Below are positions 10,271-22,460 of a DNA stretch of 64,000 bases, piece by piece. Where the stretch lies: NCBI GenBank assembly GCA_037893245.1, contig JBAIAA010000243.1:349775-413774 (forward strand). Direction: 5' to 3'. This DNA is from Crossaster papposus (Eukaryota > Echinodermata > Asteroidea > Velatida > Solasteridae). Position numbers and translations under genes: made by a program. The notes below the pieces were generated by a model. The model saw only the letters and a program-made list of their open reading frames with translations, was not told the origin of the DNA and did no database searches. The first letter of the stretch is position 1; each line of letters begins with the position of its first letter.

Positions 10271-10655
10271 CAAACCAATTGTTGACTGCTGTGATGTGGG
10301 AATGATGTTTTTATTACCCTTGAGGACGCATAGGGTAGGCATAGACCGAGTTACATGTACATGTATGGGGACATTTTCTTTTGTCTCCTGTCTCCTTAAA
10401 ATTGTGGGTCTCCAGGAAAGGGGTCTAGAGGTAGAATTGGGTTAGGGTATAATGAAAGAAAATGGAGAAGACAAATTAGGGTGATGTTGAATACTTTAGG
10501 TTGAAATAATTGTCAGAGTTTGAGTTGATTTTTCTTAAGCACACGAACCCTATGGAATGTCCCCATAACGTCATGTACCGGTACTAAAAGAATAAAGGCA
10601 CTACCAGGTGTTAAAAACATCATATCCCACATCACCTCACAGCAGTAAACAATTG
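10271..10655. mobile_element. MITE ending CAATTGTTGACTGCTGTGAT, interrupted by a GGGGACA-family copy
   Basis: The left end reads CAATTGTTGACTGCTGTGATGTGGGA from about 10278. The right end reads TCCCACATCACCTCACAGCAGTAAACAATTG, ending near 10653. These are inverted copies with few changes. The GGGGACA-family element (10364-10567) lies inside, so this outer element is the older one. A partial relative begins at 15362. Confidence 0.78.
10364..10567 (-). mobile_element. GGGGACA-family MITE, copy 2
   Basis: Starts TATGGGGACATTTTCTTTTG and ends GAATGTCCCCATA. The complement of its right half aligns closely with 7766-7937, including CATAGGGTTYGTGTGCT and TATACCCTAACCCAATT. Confidence 0.85.
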
Positions 10656-10904
10656 TTAGAAAATGTATCACACCGCATGTCCAATCTGTGTGACCCAGAT
10701 TTCAATATACATGTACCAGCCAAGAAATTAGGCTGTCAGTAGTGGGCATCATTGCCTCTTACACACGTGTATGCATACATTTCGAAATTTGTATCCCTAT
10801 GGAGACTTCTTTTTGCACACATGCACAGTGTACGAATCCGATATCGGTGTACAGGTACCAGTAGCAAATATGTATATAACACAATCCAGAATGTTATCTG
10901 CTGC

Positions 10905-11253
10905 CTTAAAGGTAGGATACACCATTAGTAATTGCTTGAATTATCAGGAATAGGAGGTTTTAGGGGTTGTATTTTATAGTAAATATTGTTTAACTGACTT
11001 GTTCAAAGTTTTACAATCATGGATGCCGATGAAAGCAAGAAAAATTGCGTTCGTTTTCAACTGGCGTCGGGTAGTTGTTTCTGGAGGGCGATCGTGATTT
11101 TTAAAAATAAAATTCAATTTTTCAGATCAATGACCTGATATTTAGCACAATCTTTTTGTTGGATGCCTAGAATCATTATTTACTTTCAAATAATTAAAGA
11201 TTTCTTAATTATTCGGTTGTAAAATTTGTTCAATATTTGCAATTGGAGTATTC
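10905..11253 (-). mobile_element. ACCATTTGC-group MITE, long-core type, copy 1
   Basis: Begins TTAAAGGTAGGATACACCAT and shares the core with 22461-22812, 25309-25692 and 34673-35065 (TGTATTTTATAGTAAATA, ACAATCATGGATGCCGA, GGATGCCTAGAATCATTATT). The right terminal repeat is worn (TTTGCAATTGGAGTATTCTA). It abuts a different element at 11254. Confidence 0.85.
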
Positions 11254-11635
11254 TAAAGGGATCGTATACGTTTGGTAATTGGAACCCAATGTTTGTTTCA
11301 ATCCTATATACAACTAACCTGTAAAAATTTCATTTCAAATATCTCAAAAACGATTTTGAGATATTGCCGAAAATCTGGAGTGGTTATGTCCACGCAGGTA
11401 GAATAATCTGCATTGGAATACACAATCTGAGAAACGTCACTGCAGTAACGCTTCTCAGATTTAAATCTTTGTGGATAAAAAGTGATATCTTTTTTCATAA
11501 CCGCAGTACTTCCAAGTGTGCAAAGTTTCTGAAAATGCATTATACTATCAAAAGCTGCTGTACTTCTTACCAAGTAAGTTTTTATGGCCATACATTTTTG
11601 GAGTAATTACCAAACATATACAACCCCTTTAAACT
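11254..11635. mobile_element. MITE with GTATAC...TTTGGTAATT ends
   Basis: Left end TAAAGGGATCGTATACGTTTG then GTAATTGGA; right end TAATTACCAAACATATACA then ACCCCTTTAAA. These inverted ends of about 28 bases contain the same TAAAGG...GTATAC start as the ACCATTTGC group, but the core is unrelated (it includes AAATATCTCAAAAACGATTT). Only one copy is in the window. Confidence 0.75.
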
Positions 11636-11956
11636 AGTTCTTCCTGAGGTGAAAAGGTTCTTCCCGAGTTCCCTTCCCCTGCTGCCCAACTTTGCAATAA
11701 ACACTCAAGAGTTGGGGTCTAATTGTGCCGAGTGATGGGGAACACAGGCTAATTAAAACTGAAACTTGGAGGAGTGGAGGAGACAAAACTGAAAAAGGAA
11801 GAAAAACATTGAAATACCATAGGGTTCCTAATTGGATGTCAAATCATTGGCGAGTAGGGGATCCGGTGAACTGTTAGTTGATAATTGTATATACGGAAAC
11901 AGACGGGTCAAGTTTTAATAGGGTCAGTTCATCTCTGTACTGTTTGGTGTTGGGAA

Positions 11957-11991
11957 GGGGGGGGGGGGGGGGGGGGGGGTGGGGGGGGGGG
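11957..11991. repeat. Poly-G tract
   Basis: G23, one T, then G11 on the plus strand. It is one of about 16 runs of at least 12 C or G in the window. Length may be uncertain because of sequencing or assembly. Confidence 0.9.
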
Positions 11992-12242
11992 TTGGCAAGA
12001 GTTGAACCATAGCTAATTATATGATTGTTGATTCTTTTCACCAACGTGTACCAGTACATACCGGTATAGGAGTGTGCATTTACGGGTAGCTGATTAAAAA
12101 ACAGCACGCCACGGGTACCAGTTACACAGAAGTTGCTGTTCATCAGGTTGTTTATAAAAGTCTACACGATAATACTACCACATCGGTGAATCAATACAGC
12201 AAAATACATGTACAAGTGTTTAAAGTGAGCTTTATACGTAGT

Positions 12243-12789
12243 AACTTTAAAGGTAGGATACACCATTTGCAGAAATAAAAAAATATTTACTAACAATTTA
12301 TTAAGAAATATTATGTTACTTCCACAAATAAACCACAAGGTATTAAAGATAAAAAGTTGTATCCTCATTGAGTAATCCCCAGAAATGTCGCTTCCCAGGT
12401 TGTAGTATGTATCTTAAATTTGGGCAGGATTCCAGGGCACACAGTATTCTGGTGTTTATGACTTTTGCCTTGCTGCCATGCCAATTTCTTTGTTCACTTT
12501 GAAATATCTTACGTATTTGAAAGTAAATAATGATTCTAGGCATCTAGCAAAATGATTGCGCTATATATATATCTTGTAATTGTTCTGAAAAATTGAATAA
12601 AAAAAAACCCCCAAAACAAGAACAACTGTCCGATGCCGGTTGAAAACAATTGACGTTTTTCTAGGTTTTTTTTCTCGGCATTCATAATTGTAAAACTTCT
12701 GACAGGTCAGTTACTATAAAATACAACCCCCCCAAATTGACCAATTCCTGATAATTCAAGCATTACCAATGGTGTATGCTACCTTTATT
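12243..12789 (+). mobile_element. ACCATTTGC-group MITE, long-core copy 2, with an insertion
   Basis: Left TTTAAAGGTAGGATACACCAT and right ACCAATGGTGTATGCTACCTTTA. The core matches the other long-core copies except for about 190 bases at 12313-12500, which no other copy has. The extra block is flanked by GAAATATT (12305) and GAAATATC (12501), a 7-base direct repeat. That fits an insertion with a short target duplication. Confidence 0.85.
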
Positions 12790-12921
12790 ACTGCAACTTT
12801 TTGAAAGTGTCAAAAATGTGATATATATTTTGTAGCCCAACAAATAGCATTCAATACATTTCTACACTGTCTGGGAAGTTATTGTATATTGGTAGAGTTC
12901 ATGGTTACAGATACTCGATTT

Positions 12922-12990
12922 CATAATCTGGAACCAGTTCCTGACATCAATGGTTGGGTACTCGGGTATCTGGTTCCGATGCACACCTTT
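12922..12990 (+). repeat. Short interspersed repeat, GGTTCC type
   Basis: ATCTGGAACCAGTTCCTGACATCAA ... GGTACTCGGGTATCTGGTTCC aligns with 34190-34253. It begins GGAACCAG and ends CTGGTTCC, so it may be a very small inverted-repeat unit. Its full extent is unclear. Confidence 0.5.
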
Positions 12991-13049
12991 ATACCGGTAC
13001 AGTGGATCACCGCTGTAACAAACATCACGGGATCCACAGCTGTATGACA

Positions 13050-14275
13050 TTCGGGAAATTTAAACGATCCAAAAAGCATTTGACATGTACCAAAAAAATC
13101 AGTTGACATATTTTCAACAATGCTTGGATACAACAATCGGGAGCCAAGATGGTGGAATTTGTTAATCCATTTTAACTGTGGAATGGTTCGGGTTGGTGAC
13201 TCGGAAGGTCAGAGGTCCACATCCAGCTGCTGGCCAATTGTGTCCATGGGCAGGCAACCTCCCTCAGGCAACCGCTACTCCACCCAAAAGTACACGTATA
13301 AAGCAGGGCGGTATTACGTCAGCTGGTGAAAACACCTTTTCGTTAGCACATGTGTTCTCGTCGGTTGCTACGCGTTACCATTCAGCACTCCATACTCTAG
13401 AACCATTCAGTTTTATAAAAATGGGTCTGCGAACAAGAATGTACATGTACATTTACATGTACACTTGGCGCTGCGACAGATCTATGGGGACCGAAACCTC
13501 TACGGGGACAGGAAATTGTCCCAAAAACTCGAAATGAAACCTATCCTAAACAGGGCATGTGTACATCAAGTCGTATTTTACTTGTAACGACTGAGGATAC
13601 CATATTGTGTTTGCCTTTGTTCTAGTACTATAACCAAACCCCATAGACTTAGACTTTAACGCCTGAGGATTCATGTACTGATGCATGTTAAACCCCTCCT
13701 GTATGATTGGGCTAAGTGCGTAGGCATACATGTACATAATTTACATTGTACATTTGTCCCAAGGCTGACACTATTCCAATATAATTTGGCACAGTTTCCA
13801 AAAATACCAGACTCGAGGTTCCAAACTCCCCAGACAATCAGAACATTGTATAGAAATAGATGTTACGATTCTGAATGAAGTTTAAAAAACAAAACCAAAA
13901 AAACCAAACATGTGCGTTTCTCTGCCAAGCCACATCCTCAAGGAATTACAGCCAATTTATTTTGAGCGTCTTCCAGGGATCGCACATGTGTCTGAACTTG
14001 AGTAGAACCATGTGGCAACACATGAATGCTGGGAGTAAATTTAGTTTTGCTGGGGGCAGTACCTCAAGTGATCGTGGATGTTCACATGCGCTTGGGGTTC
14101 CAAGAAAACTCATTTTGGTCTGTCCATCTTTTTTTTTTTTTCTTTTTTTTTTGGCACACTTGGTGGAATTTAAATTTTCATTTCTCAACTCTTTAGAGAC
14201 TGTTGATAGGCGTTGACAAGTTGTGGTTCTGATTTAATTTTTTTAGAATTTTTCACAAATCCCCGCCCCCCTCCC

Positions 14276-14306
<31 letters not shown>

Positions 14307-15240
14307 GGAAATAAATATAATAATAAAATAAAATAAGCGCCTTCAAAGTAAATAGTTATAATTAGTATTTTAACTTTATTTGACAAACATAAGTTAACAT
14401 TTTAGTCAGAAAAATATTGTAAAAAAACATGAAGTTTTTGCAAAAAACGAACAACACTTTGGGTCACAGGCGAAATTGCCGTAACAAAACTCCAGCTGAA
14501 TCTCAAATTAAAAACAAAACTTGCAAGTGGACCCACCTTTAGGGTTTATTGTTCCCAATCAACTTCGTGTTTAGAAACTACAAGTACAAATTTAACTTTA
14601 ACTTGAACATGATTGCATGAAACATTATCCATTTTGTTGGTGATCAGCTGAAATCAGTAGATGAAACAATAGAGGCCCAAAACCCAGGGCTATGTTCACC
14701 CCATGCACCCGCCCCGTTGAGTTCAACATACACAGGCCAGGAAGGAGATCTTCTAGCTTATTTGTCGCGCCTGTTAAATAATTGGATTTTTTCGGCTTCC
14801 AATTCTCTCTAGATGGAGATATTAAATTCCTCGCTGATAACTATCATGGTTAACCTTCTCCGCGACCTGGCGGATTGTGTGACCTACACGGGCTGGGTAC
14901 ATGTACAGGGTGTGAAGTACATTACACATGTATACACATGTAGTGGAACAGTATGTACCAGAACCTCACAATAATGAACGTGTTAGGGTCCACAAAGGAA
15001 TCTTCGTTATAAAATGTAACAATTTGTTTCTAAACTGGGCACTCAGAGTTGACAAGATGTATGGCATCTGTTTAGGTTTACAGTTCTTTTCCTTCTATTC
15101 AGTGAAATAAATCCAGAATGTCTCTAAACAAAAGTTTGATTTTTTTAGGTTACATAAAAGTTTCCCCTCGTGAGTTCCATCCTTGAGGTAAATGAGTTTG
15201 ACATGTATGGCAAAATCTAAAGGTGTTATTTACAATATTA
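13050..15240. other. No gene; low-complexity tracts only
   Basis: TACATGTA-rich clusters lie at 13440-13465 and 13730-13750, a T-rich run at 14130-14152 and a C24 run at 14273-14296. I found no exon, SINE or MITE copy that I can defend, and the short frames carry no recognisable domain. Confidence 0.5.
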
Positions 15241-15359
15241 AATTTCGACACAACCTTTGATTTCGCAATAAAAACATAGTCGGGTGACAGTGTCATACAG
15301 GGTTATGTTGCGAGAACAATGGGTTTTATTCTGGACACCAGACCAAGATGCAGATGAGA

Positions 15360-15500
15360 TTATACAATTGTTGACTGATGTGATGTGGGATATGATGCTT
15401 TTGAATACCCGTCGGATGCATAGCACCTGAGGCAAAGCTGAGGGTGCTATGCGTCCCTGAGGGGGTTGAAAAACAGCTGATCGTCTGCTCGTTCGCTGAT
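15360..15500 (+). repeat. Partial relative of the 10271-10655 element, with hairpin
   Basis: ACAATTGTTGACTGATGTGATGTGGGATATGATG matches the left end of the 10.3 kb element. It is followed by a hairpin in which ATGCATAGCACC pairs with GGGTGCTATGCGT around AAAGCTGA. No matching right end was found, so this is a fragment. Confidence 0.55.
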
Positions 15501-15884
15501 CCACTACAGTTTACTATCGTCAATAGTGTGTAGGTGTACACACGTGTACCGGTGATATACCGGTACATGTACAGCTCAAAGAACAGCAGTCGTGTTATAT
15601 CCAGTCTCACACTGATGTGATATCACACAGGGGTGGGATATGCGACAAATGATCGTTCTAGAACAATACAATACAGTATCAAAGACAGAGGTACCGTATA
15701 ACAAGAACACTTGTATGCACACTATAGGTCTAATGTTACCAGTACATCTTGGTAATATCACGTGCGCAATTTGGTAGGGCCATTATCCAAAGTAACCTGG
15801 GTTGCTTAAAAATGTGCAAGCCCATATCACCGTAACAGAAATCAAGTCTTCTAGAAACCAGACCAAGATGGTTGGGCATACGCA

Positions 15885-16082
15885 CTGATCTCTATACACT
15901 GGATTAGCAGTACAGCAGTGATTGCCTATGCGTGGATTGAAGCCACCTATGCTATTCAACACAATGGCCGTTTTCCAAGCTTCTGGCTCCGGCTCCGTCT
16001 CCCAACTTCAGCCCCATTGTGTTTAATATAGCAAGATGGCCGCGCGGTGAGATTCACAGCCAATCAAGTGTACAGAGATCAG
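15885..16082. mobile_element. 198-bp MITE with CTGATCTCTRTACACT ends
   Basis: The left end is CTGATCTCTATACACTGGAT and the right end is the complement of CTGATCTCTGTACACTTGAT; the inverted repeats match at 21 of 24 positions. There is also an internal symmetry (TTCAACACAATGG against CCCATTGTGTTTAA). No target duplication is clear and nothing is encoded. Confidence 0.8.
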
Positions 16083-17637
16083 TTGGAATACCCCTTTAAA
16101 TCCCCGCCTGAACCCCTGCATGGCACCCGTATTTGATTCATTTGTTCAGCAGTCTCTTTTGCTGGAGCACCAGTCTTGGCACACCATCTGGCACCCCTAC
16201 TTCAACCCCTTATAGTCCCCCTACCCCTGACCTTAGCTGCACCCCCATGAGACAGGATCATCTCTGGGTATTATTTTAATCCCCTGTTAGCCTAATTCAT
16301 CCATTACTCCATTTAGCCAACCATCTGGGCCTAAATACCCGTATCTCATCCAGTCAAAATGGAAACTGCACCATTTGTATACAACAGGGTGAGTTAAAAA
16401 GAGGTTCTACCGGTATCTAGAAGAACATAAACATAAATTCTAGGCAAATATACACATAGGTAGAGAAGTGAATATAGATAGACAATGCTTTTGGCTTGAT
16501 ACAGATTTTGAATTTCTGAATTTACTCATTTGGTTTTAAAGTTAATGCATTTAAGTGAGCCTACCCTTTTTTGCAGCTGTCCACAGTATACCCTGTGTTC
16601 TGACACTTGTGTAGTGAGTGCAAGTGTATAGCCTTGGCCCAAGACTGGATTAGATTTTTTTCGTGGACATACATTTCGCTCCACCAGCATACAATGCATA
16701 GCACGTGCTACAGAGCACAACAAAATAATAATCCAGTCTTGGGCCAAGACTAGCGACTTTTTGTCTCGCTTTGTTTGCAACAAACAGCTCTATATTTTGG
16801 TAGTAAACAAAGTACTCGAAACATACTCGACTGCAATTCTGCTAGCACCCACTCAACAGCTCATAACCCCCTCCCCTATCCAGACCAGACAGCGGCTCAT
16901 TGAAGAAGGCTTCTCCGATAACACGCCAGTTGAACTTTTCTTTGCATCTGGGGCAGGACTGGCCAATTATTTTTTGAGACACTTGGCATTTGGGTGGATC
17001 TGGCCGGCTGTTTTTGCCGATTCCATCTGATGAGCCTGCTCACTTTGTCTTGCTGATAGCACCTAATTGGCCCGATTTTATTTGTAATATTGAAAATTGG
17101 TTGGTAATCGGCGCATAATGGTCAAAGCGGTTTTCAGGGGTTCAATAGCTATTGGGTCATATAGGGCAATTCAAGCATGGTCAAAGTCTATCGGCTACGA
17201 GTCAAAACAGTTTTCTTCAAATTAAGTACATCCACGTGGCTAAACTTGAGACTAAATTGTAAGCTTTGGACAACTGACAAAGGAGATTCATTATTTAAAT
17301 GTTAAATTACATTTCTACATTTCTATGAACGTGAACTCATTTCTATGTACAACTATAGAGTTGTTGCATTCTACAGGTACGATAGGTCTGGCAAAAAAAG
17401 TGTACTAAAACATACTGGTATATATACGTGTATGTTACATTGAAATGCTTGAAGAACTTCTTTGAAGAAATGCATGCATATGTTCAATTATACACATAAC
17501 CCCCTGAGGACAGAAGCACAATAGGCAAACAATAGATTGTTTCAGTCCTCTGGCATTTGTCTTTGGTTGAATTTTGTCACCGGCGTTAAAGTCTAAGGGG
17601 TTATGTTAAGGCACAGGAACAAAGGGAAACACAACAG
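16083..17637. other. No gene; contains a perfect 20-bp inverted repeat
   Basis: CTTGGCCCAAGACTGGATTA at 16633-16652 is exactly complementary to 16729-16748, with a 76-base spacer. This could be a small foldback element. The remainder has no recognisable exon or repeat; the open frame at 16761-17030 shows no family resemblance. Confidence 0.55.
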
Positions 17638-18038
17638 GTGACCTGTTCCAACGAAACTTGGACAAAGTCACACAATGTGTTTTATTAAAAAGGTACTCGT
17701 GAAGTTATTTCGGGGAGGGTTTTAATATTTTGGGATTTCCTGAATCACAAATTATTAATCTACAACCTCCCCAAATTTGAACATAATCCGTCACCCAGAA
17801 GTTTTTTTGTCGATTTTTTGAAACAATTGTGTAAAATTTTCTGAAATTCAAAGCTGTTTATCTCATAATTAGGCTGTCGGGGTTTTATCACTAAATATTT
17901 CCCCCAGGGGAGATAGGGTGGGGTTCATATGTAAATGATACACCATTTTAAAGCTGAGAGCCTAGAGAAATTGAAAAAAGCGAAATCTAAAAAACTAAAA
18001 TTGTCAACTTTGTCCGGGTTTTGTTGGAGCTGGTCACA
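17638..18038 (-). mobile_element. GTGACC-family MITE, copy 1
   Basis: Ends GTGACCTGTTCCAACGAAAC and, inverted, GTTTTGTTGGAGCTGGTCAC. It aligns along its length, in reverse, with 36467-36886: shared blocks include CAAAGCTGTTTATCTCATAATTAGG and the segment around GATACACCATTTTAAAGCTGAGA. Non-coding. Confidence 0.87.
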
Positions 18039-18939
18039 TATGGTATTCTTGGTCATTATGTAAAACACGACTTGATGTACAATGTGCACATGTATGTACT
18101 TTTCATACTTTTTTTCTAATATATTTTCTTTTACCTTGTTTCTAAATTTATACTTTTATCTTTTTGTTGTTGAAAATTGTGATCCTACTTTTCAGCTACT
18201 TAAGTCTGCTTAAAAGTCTGAGCAACATTTTCTTTCTACAATTCCTGCAGGTACTGTACATTACTCTTCATTTCCTTTGTTTCAGACTTTTTAGCATTGC
18301 TCATGTCATAAACAGGTTTCTCTCTATTTATTCAAGAAGAAATGGCTCCATCAGAGAAAAAAGTTCATCTGATGTTTGCCAAGGTCAAGATGGAATCTGC
18401 CTGGCTGTCCTCACCCCATAAATTACATCTCCTTGTCACCATAGAAACTGCATTCCTTGGCAGCCAGCTTTTGTTTGTTCAAGCGAGAGCCTACTCGGTG
18501 TCAATTTTGGGTTTGCAATTTTTGTTTTTTTGAGAATGATGATGTATTAGGATTGGTTGTGATTAAAAAAAACCTTGATATTGGCTTGAAGCATTTTTAA
18601 CTTTAGCCGATTATCGGAACACAACTTGTGTGGCTTATGATTTTAACTCAACACTGGAACATGGAATTTGGCCATAGTTTGAACTTTTAAGCACTGTACC
18701 GTTATTGCGACCAATACTCGGTGATATCTGAGTAATAGACAATTTGAACATGTGTTGAAAACAATGAATTTGGGGGCCTTATCATCTTCACTTGCAGCTG
18801 AGAAGCTGAATTGCGAAGGACGCGGCTACAACGTGGTCGAGTCATTTGCATGTAAAGGCGCCTTAGGCTGCGCCATTGATTTTTGCTTACAACTATCATC
18901 TCTGTTTATTAGGGACCAGACCATTTCTGCAGCAGCTTG

Positions 18940-19112
18940 AGATCAGCACACGTGGTGTCTACCTTCCGACGCACCCATTTTTACTCCTGGGTGGAGAGAG
19001 ACAGTTGTAGTAAAAAGTCTTACCCAAGAACAAAAGCACCATGTTCCAGTCAGAATTCGAACCCATGCGCCATTGCCCACGAGTCGAACGCTGTAACCAT
19101 TGGACCACAACG
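18940..19112 (-). mobile_element. tRNA-derived SINE (minus strand)
   Basis: Reading minus from about 19112: A-box TGGTCCAATGGTTA (19108-19095), then B-box GGTTCGAATTC (19063-19053). A non-tRNA body follows, with a conserved-looking stretch AGGAGTAAAAATGGGTGCG near 18980-18965. Box order and spacing fit an RNA polymerase III promoter in a SINE. The tRNA part is too decayed for a functional tRNA. No tail or target duplication is obvious. Confidence 0.75.
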
Positions 19113-19129
19113 CATATGTTGGTAGTTTG

Positions 19130-20998
19130 AGGGTCAATCGTAAAAACAATTGGCAAATAGTAAATATTAAAGTTTTAATGGTGAGATGGTCTTTCAGAGC
19201 AGAATATTCAACGTGTCTTGTCATGAGCAAATATAGGTCATTTCTTTTATTCACAATTTAATTGATCGTTTGTCTGCCTGAAATTCTACTTAAAAAAAAA
19301 AAAAGCTAATTGTGAACAAGTTTCTGTCATCGACTAAAAAATGGTCATCTAAAATCTAAGACACATAAACACCCTGTCGCCGTCTCCATAGTTATATACT
19401 TGTTTGCCTGAAATTGCGGCAGTCGTACCCCGGTCCAACAACTTACAGTCACACACACGTGTCCGTGTTTATACTGGGGCTGGAAAAATTATTGAGGAGG
19501 CACTCAAAGGGTGAGGGGAAGGGTCCATGAATTGCTGAAGTGATACCCGTGTATAAAGCAAGTCCCCCGAGAACCCTCAGGGTATGGATACTTGTGTATG
19601 ATACCAGCATTTGGGGAAGGGTGGGCATGTATGGAAATGTGTGTCTCAACTGCAGCTCATGCACTGGACATGTAGGCCAAATCAGCCTCTTTTTTCAATT
19701 TTAGAAATCCTAGAAAATACCCATATTTTTCTAAAAAGTTCGCGCAATGCTGGTACTGGAGTAAATTTTTGTGGAGCCAGTCACATTTTTAGGGTAATTT
19801 GTCAGTTGTCATTGTTTTGCTTTGTGTTTGGCATTCTATTAACTGTATTGTAAAAATGTAACAAATTCATTTCCGGGAGGATCAATTAAAGTTGAAAAAA
19901 AAGGGAACCATTTCTCTCCCCCCCTCAAAAAGAAAACAAAACAATTGAGAACTTATACTGGCATACTTCTGCAGGGAATCTCATCTGAAGATTCCAACAA
20001 AACATCTTGTCCATCTGCATTAGGTTAACCAGGTGGTTCCTACACCGGAAACTCCATACACATGCATATGAGAACACTGGGCAGTATTTAAGGAGCATTA
20101 AGTAAGCGGCATTAGCAAAGGGACATTATTAGCTCGTAAAAATAATAGGGTTAGGTAGGGGCAGGGGCGGGCAAGAGTCCGGCAAAACAAGCAGTGAATT
20201 CTGGCAAATGTTCTCCAGATTTTCAGAAAAAAAAACTTAAGACCACAAAAGCTAGCATACTTGACAAACATGATCCAATTAGCCTAGAATCACATCTGTT
20301 TGGCTACAAAGTATGAATGTTTGTAATAGAAAAAAGAAATGGGATTGAAAAGATGTCTTGTCTCGAGACTATTCTGACTTCTGAGTGGACATTTCTAATA
20401 AATCGTTTGTTCTACAAACTACAATCTCTGTCTGCGTATTCTAATTGGCTATATTTGTGTTTATCCTGGCTTTTGGAAATTACAGCTTGCGTAGCCAAAA
20501 ATTGTCGTAAAATTTGTTTTACATGCGTTGACGACTGGAATGTCATTTACGAGGGAAATATATCTTGGTGACAATATTTACCCCATAATCTTTATGACTT
20601 GTGGTTGGAGCAAAATTCTTATGTAAATGTAAACACGACAAACATCAATTAATTCTTTGAAATGTAACGTTCAGCAAGCGTATACATGTGCACAAATCAT
20701 GCTGGACTCCTAATAAGAAACAAGTTTATCTGTTGAAATTTCTTGTGTTGTTGACCCTAGTTGCCTAAAGACTGAAAGATTGACAGATAAAACAGCCAGT
20801 TTATTTGCCTTTTTTTTTTCCTTCATGGCATTCCCTGCTGCATCACACTTGCCAGATTTTGAGGATTAAGGATGTAGGCCTATAATGGCAATTTTGTTTT
20901 CTTCATTTTCGCATTTATAGAGCAATACACAGACATGCTAGTCTAACAACCAAATGATACTAGCCTTGTTCCTTTAAGAATGATAGATAAAGGTGTCA
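19130..20998. other. No recognisable feature
   Basis: Only short A- or T-runs (for example 19291-19303 and 20811-20819) and scattered TACATG motifs. Short frames such as 20317-20571 and 19611-19853 show no recognisable domain. Confidence 0.5.
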
Positions 20999-21672
20999 TG
21001 GTCCTATGAATACAAACTAGAAAATACTATGAAGTACAAGCCAAATGTAAAAGCATTTACTTTGGAGTAAAATAATTTAGGAGAAGCAAATGCTTCAATT
21101 TGTATGAAGAAAATATAGTTTTACTGTTTAGCATTTACTGGCTGAAATGGTAGTAAATGCTTCTTACTTGCAGTTGATTGCACACCCGAATGGTTTATAA
21201 CAATAGAGTCTCTATACATCCACACATGCATTGATGCTTGTAGGCTGACAGGGGTGTTCAAATGAAATCGGAACCTGAAGTTGCTGCTTCACAGTCATGC
21301 TTCCCCTTTCTATCCCCAGAATGTTGCAAGAAATGGTTGGGCATCTACCGTACATCTCATTTCTTTCCCTGTTTTGATCGATCCTATGTTATACTTTTTC
21401 CTGCCTAACCACATAAAAGCTCCTATTTTGCATACTAGTATTTGCTTCCCTTTTTTCAAGATAGTCCCGACCCGACCTTGAAAAATGACAAGTAAATACT
21501 GCAAATCTGAAGCATTTACTCATCTTTATTCATACCAAATGGAGCAAATACTAATATTCTAGCAAATGTTGGTACATGTATTGGTAAAAAGTAAATACTT
21601 GGCAAATACTTAGTAAAAGCTTGAAAATTTTGTAGTAAAAGCAAATGCTAATTTGTATTAATACGACCCATT
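20999..21672 (+). mobile_element. GCAAATGC-family element, copy 2
   Basis: Aligns with 3221-3979 from the left (ATACTATGAAGTACAAGC) through AGGGGTGTTCAAATGAAATC and GACCTTGAAAAATGACAAG to the right end TTAATACGACCCATTG. Small deletions shorten it by about 85 bp, and the left terminal repeat has lost the AATGGG motif. Because the copies match in their cores as well, they are true relatives and not independent AGCAAATGC clusters. Confidence 0.85.
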
Positions 21673-21848
21673 GTCCTTTAATAGATTTTTGGTTAAACTT
21701 TGGGAACCTTCCACAATTTGTATACAAAATATTCTGAAAGCCAAGTTCTCAAAATTGGCTTGGCTCCAAAAATCTCATATAAGACCTCTTTAATTTCTCA
21801 CCTGTGTGAAAATGCAAGCAAAATTTGCCATAGGCCATACCGGTACTT

Positions 21849-22076
21849 TTAAAAGTAGTATACACCATTTGCAAACATAAATAACTACTGAATTATTATG
21901 AAATACATGTACCTTACTTGACCGTAAGTGAATAACAGTCTCAAGCCTCCTGTGAAATCACAGTATCTGGTGTGCTATCAGTTTCCAATGTTACAATATT
22001 TACTACAAATATGAGCCCCTTAACCCATACAGCTTCGAAAATCCTTCAAAAGCAAATGGTGTATACCTTTAATGCC
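21849..22076. mobile_element. ACCATTTGC-group MITE with a unique core
   Basis: Left TTTTAAAAGTAGTATACACCA then TTTGCAAACATAAATAAC; right AAAAGCAAATGGTGTATACC then TTTAAT. The inverted ends match the group, but the core (CAGTCTCAAGCCTCCTGTGA and so on) matches neither the long-core nor the TTTTGCTG-core type. Confidence 0.78.
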
Positions 22077-22460
22077 TTGCCTGAGCATCCCCTCCCCCCT
22101 AAATCGGCACGCGACCAAAGTGCTGCACCCATGCAAGGACAGCCCACGCTCCCCACCACATCCCAGTCTTGCGACCCCAGAGCCTGGCTAGCTCACCACA
22201 GCTGTTGTTCTTGCTGCAATGGAATGCAGGGGTCGAGATCTAAGGTTAACATTGTATAGGTTCTCCCTCCCTCACTCGCTCTCTCTCTGGTCTCAACATA
22301 ACCATAGAGAAAAAACATAACAGTCAGATGTTTAGAGGAGGAAAACAGAAACTGCTGTCTGCTCTCAATATTTGTGGTTTGGAAGTTGGGAAAAAAATGA
22401 GTAGCCCCCAAAAATTGAGCCTAGAGACAAAGAGATCAAAAGATTGGTTGTTTTTATAGT

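Noticed and set aside
18940..19112. Functional tRNA gene on minus
   Set aside because: A and B boxes are present, but the arms do not pair as a cloverleaf and a SINE body follows.
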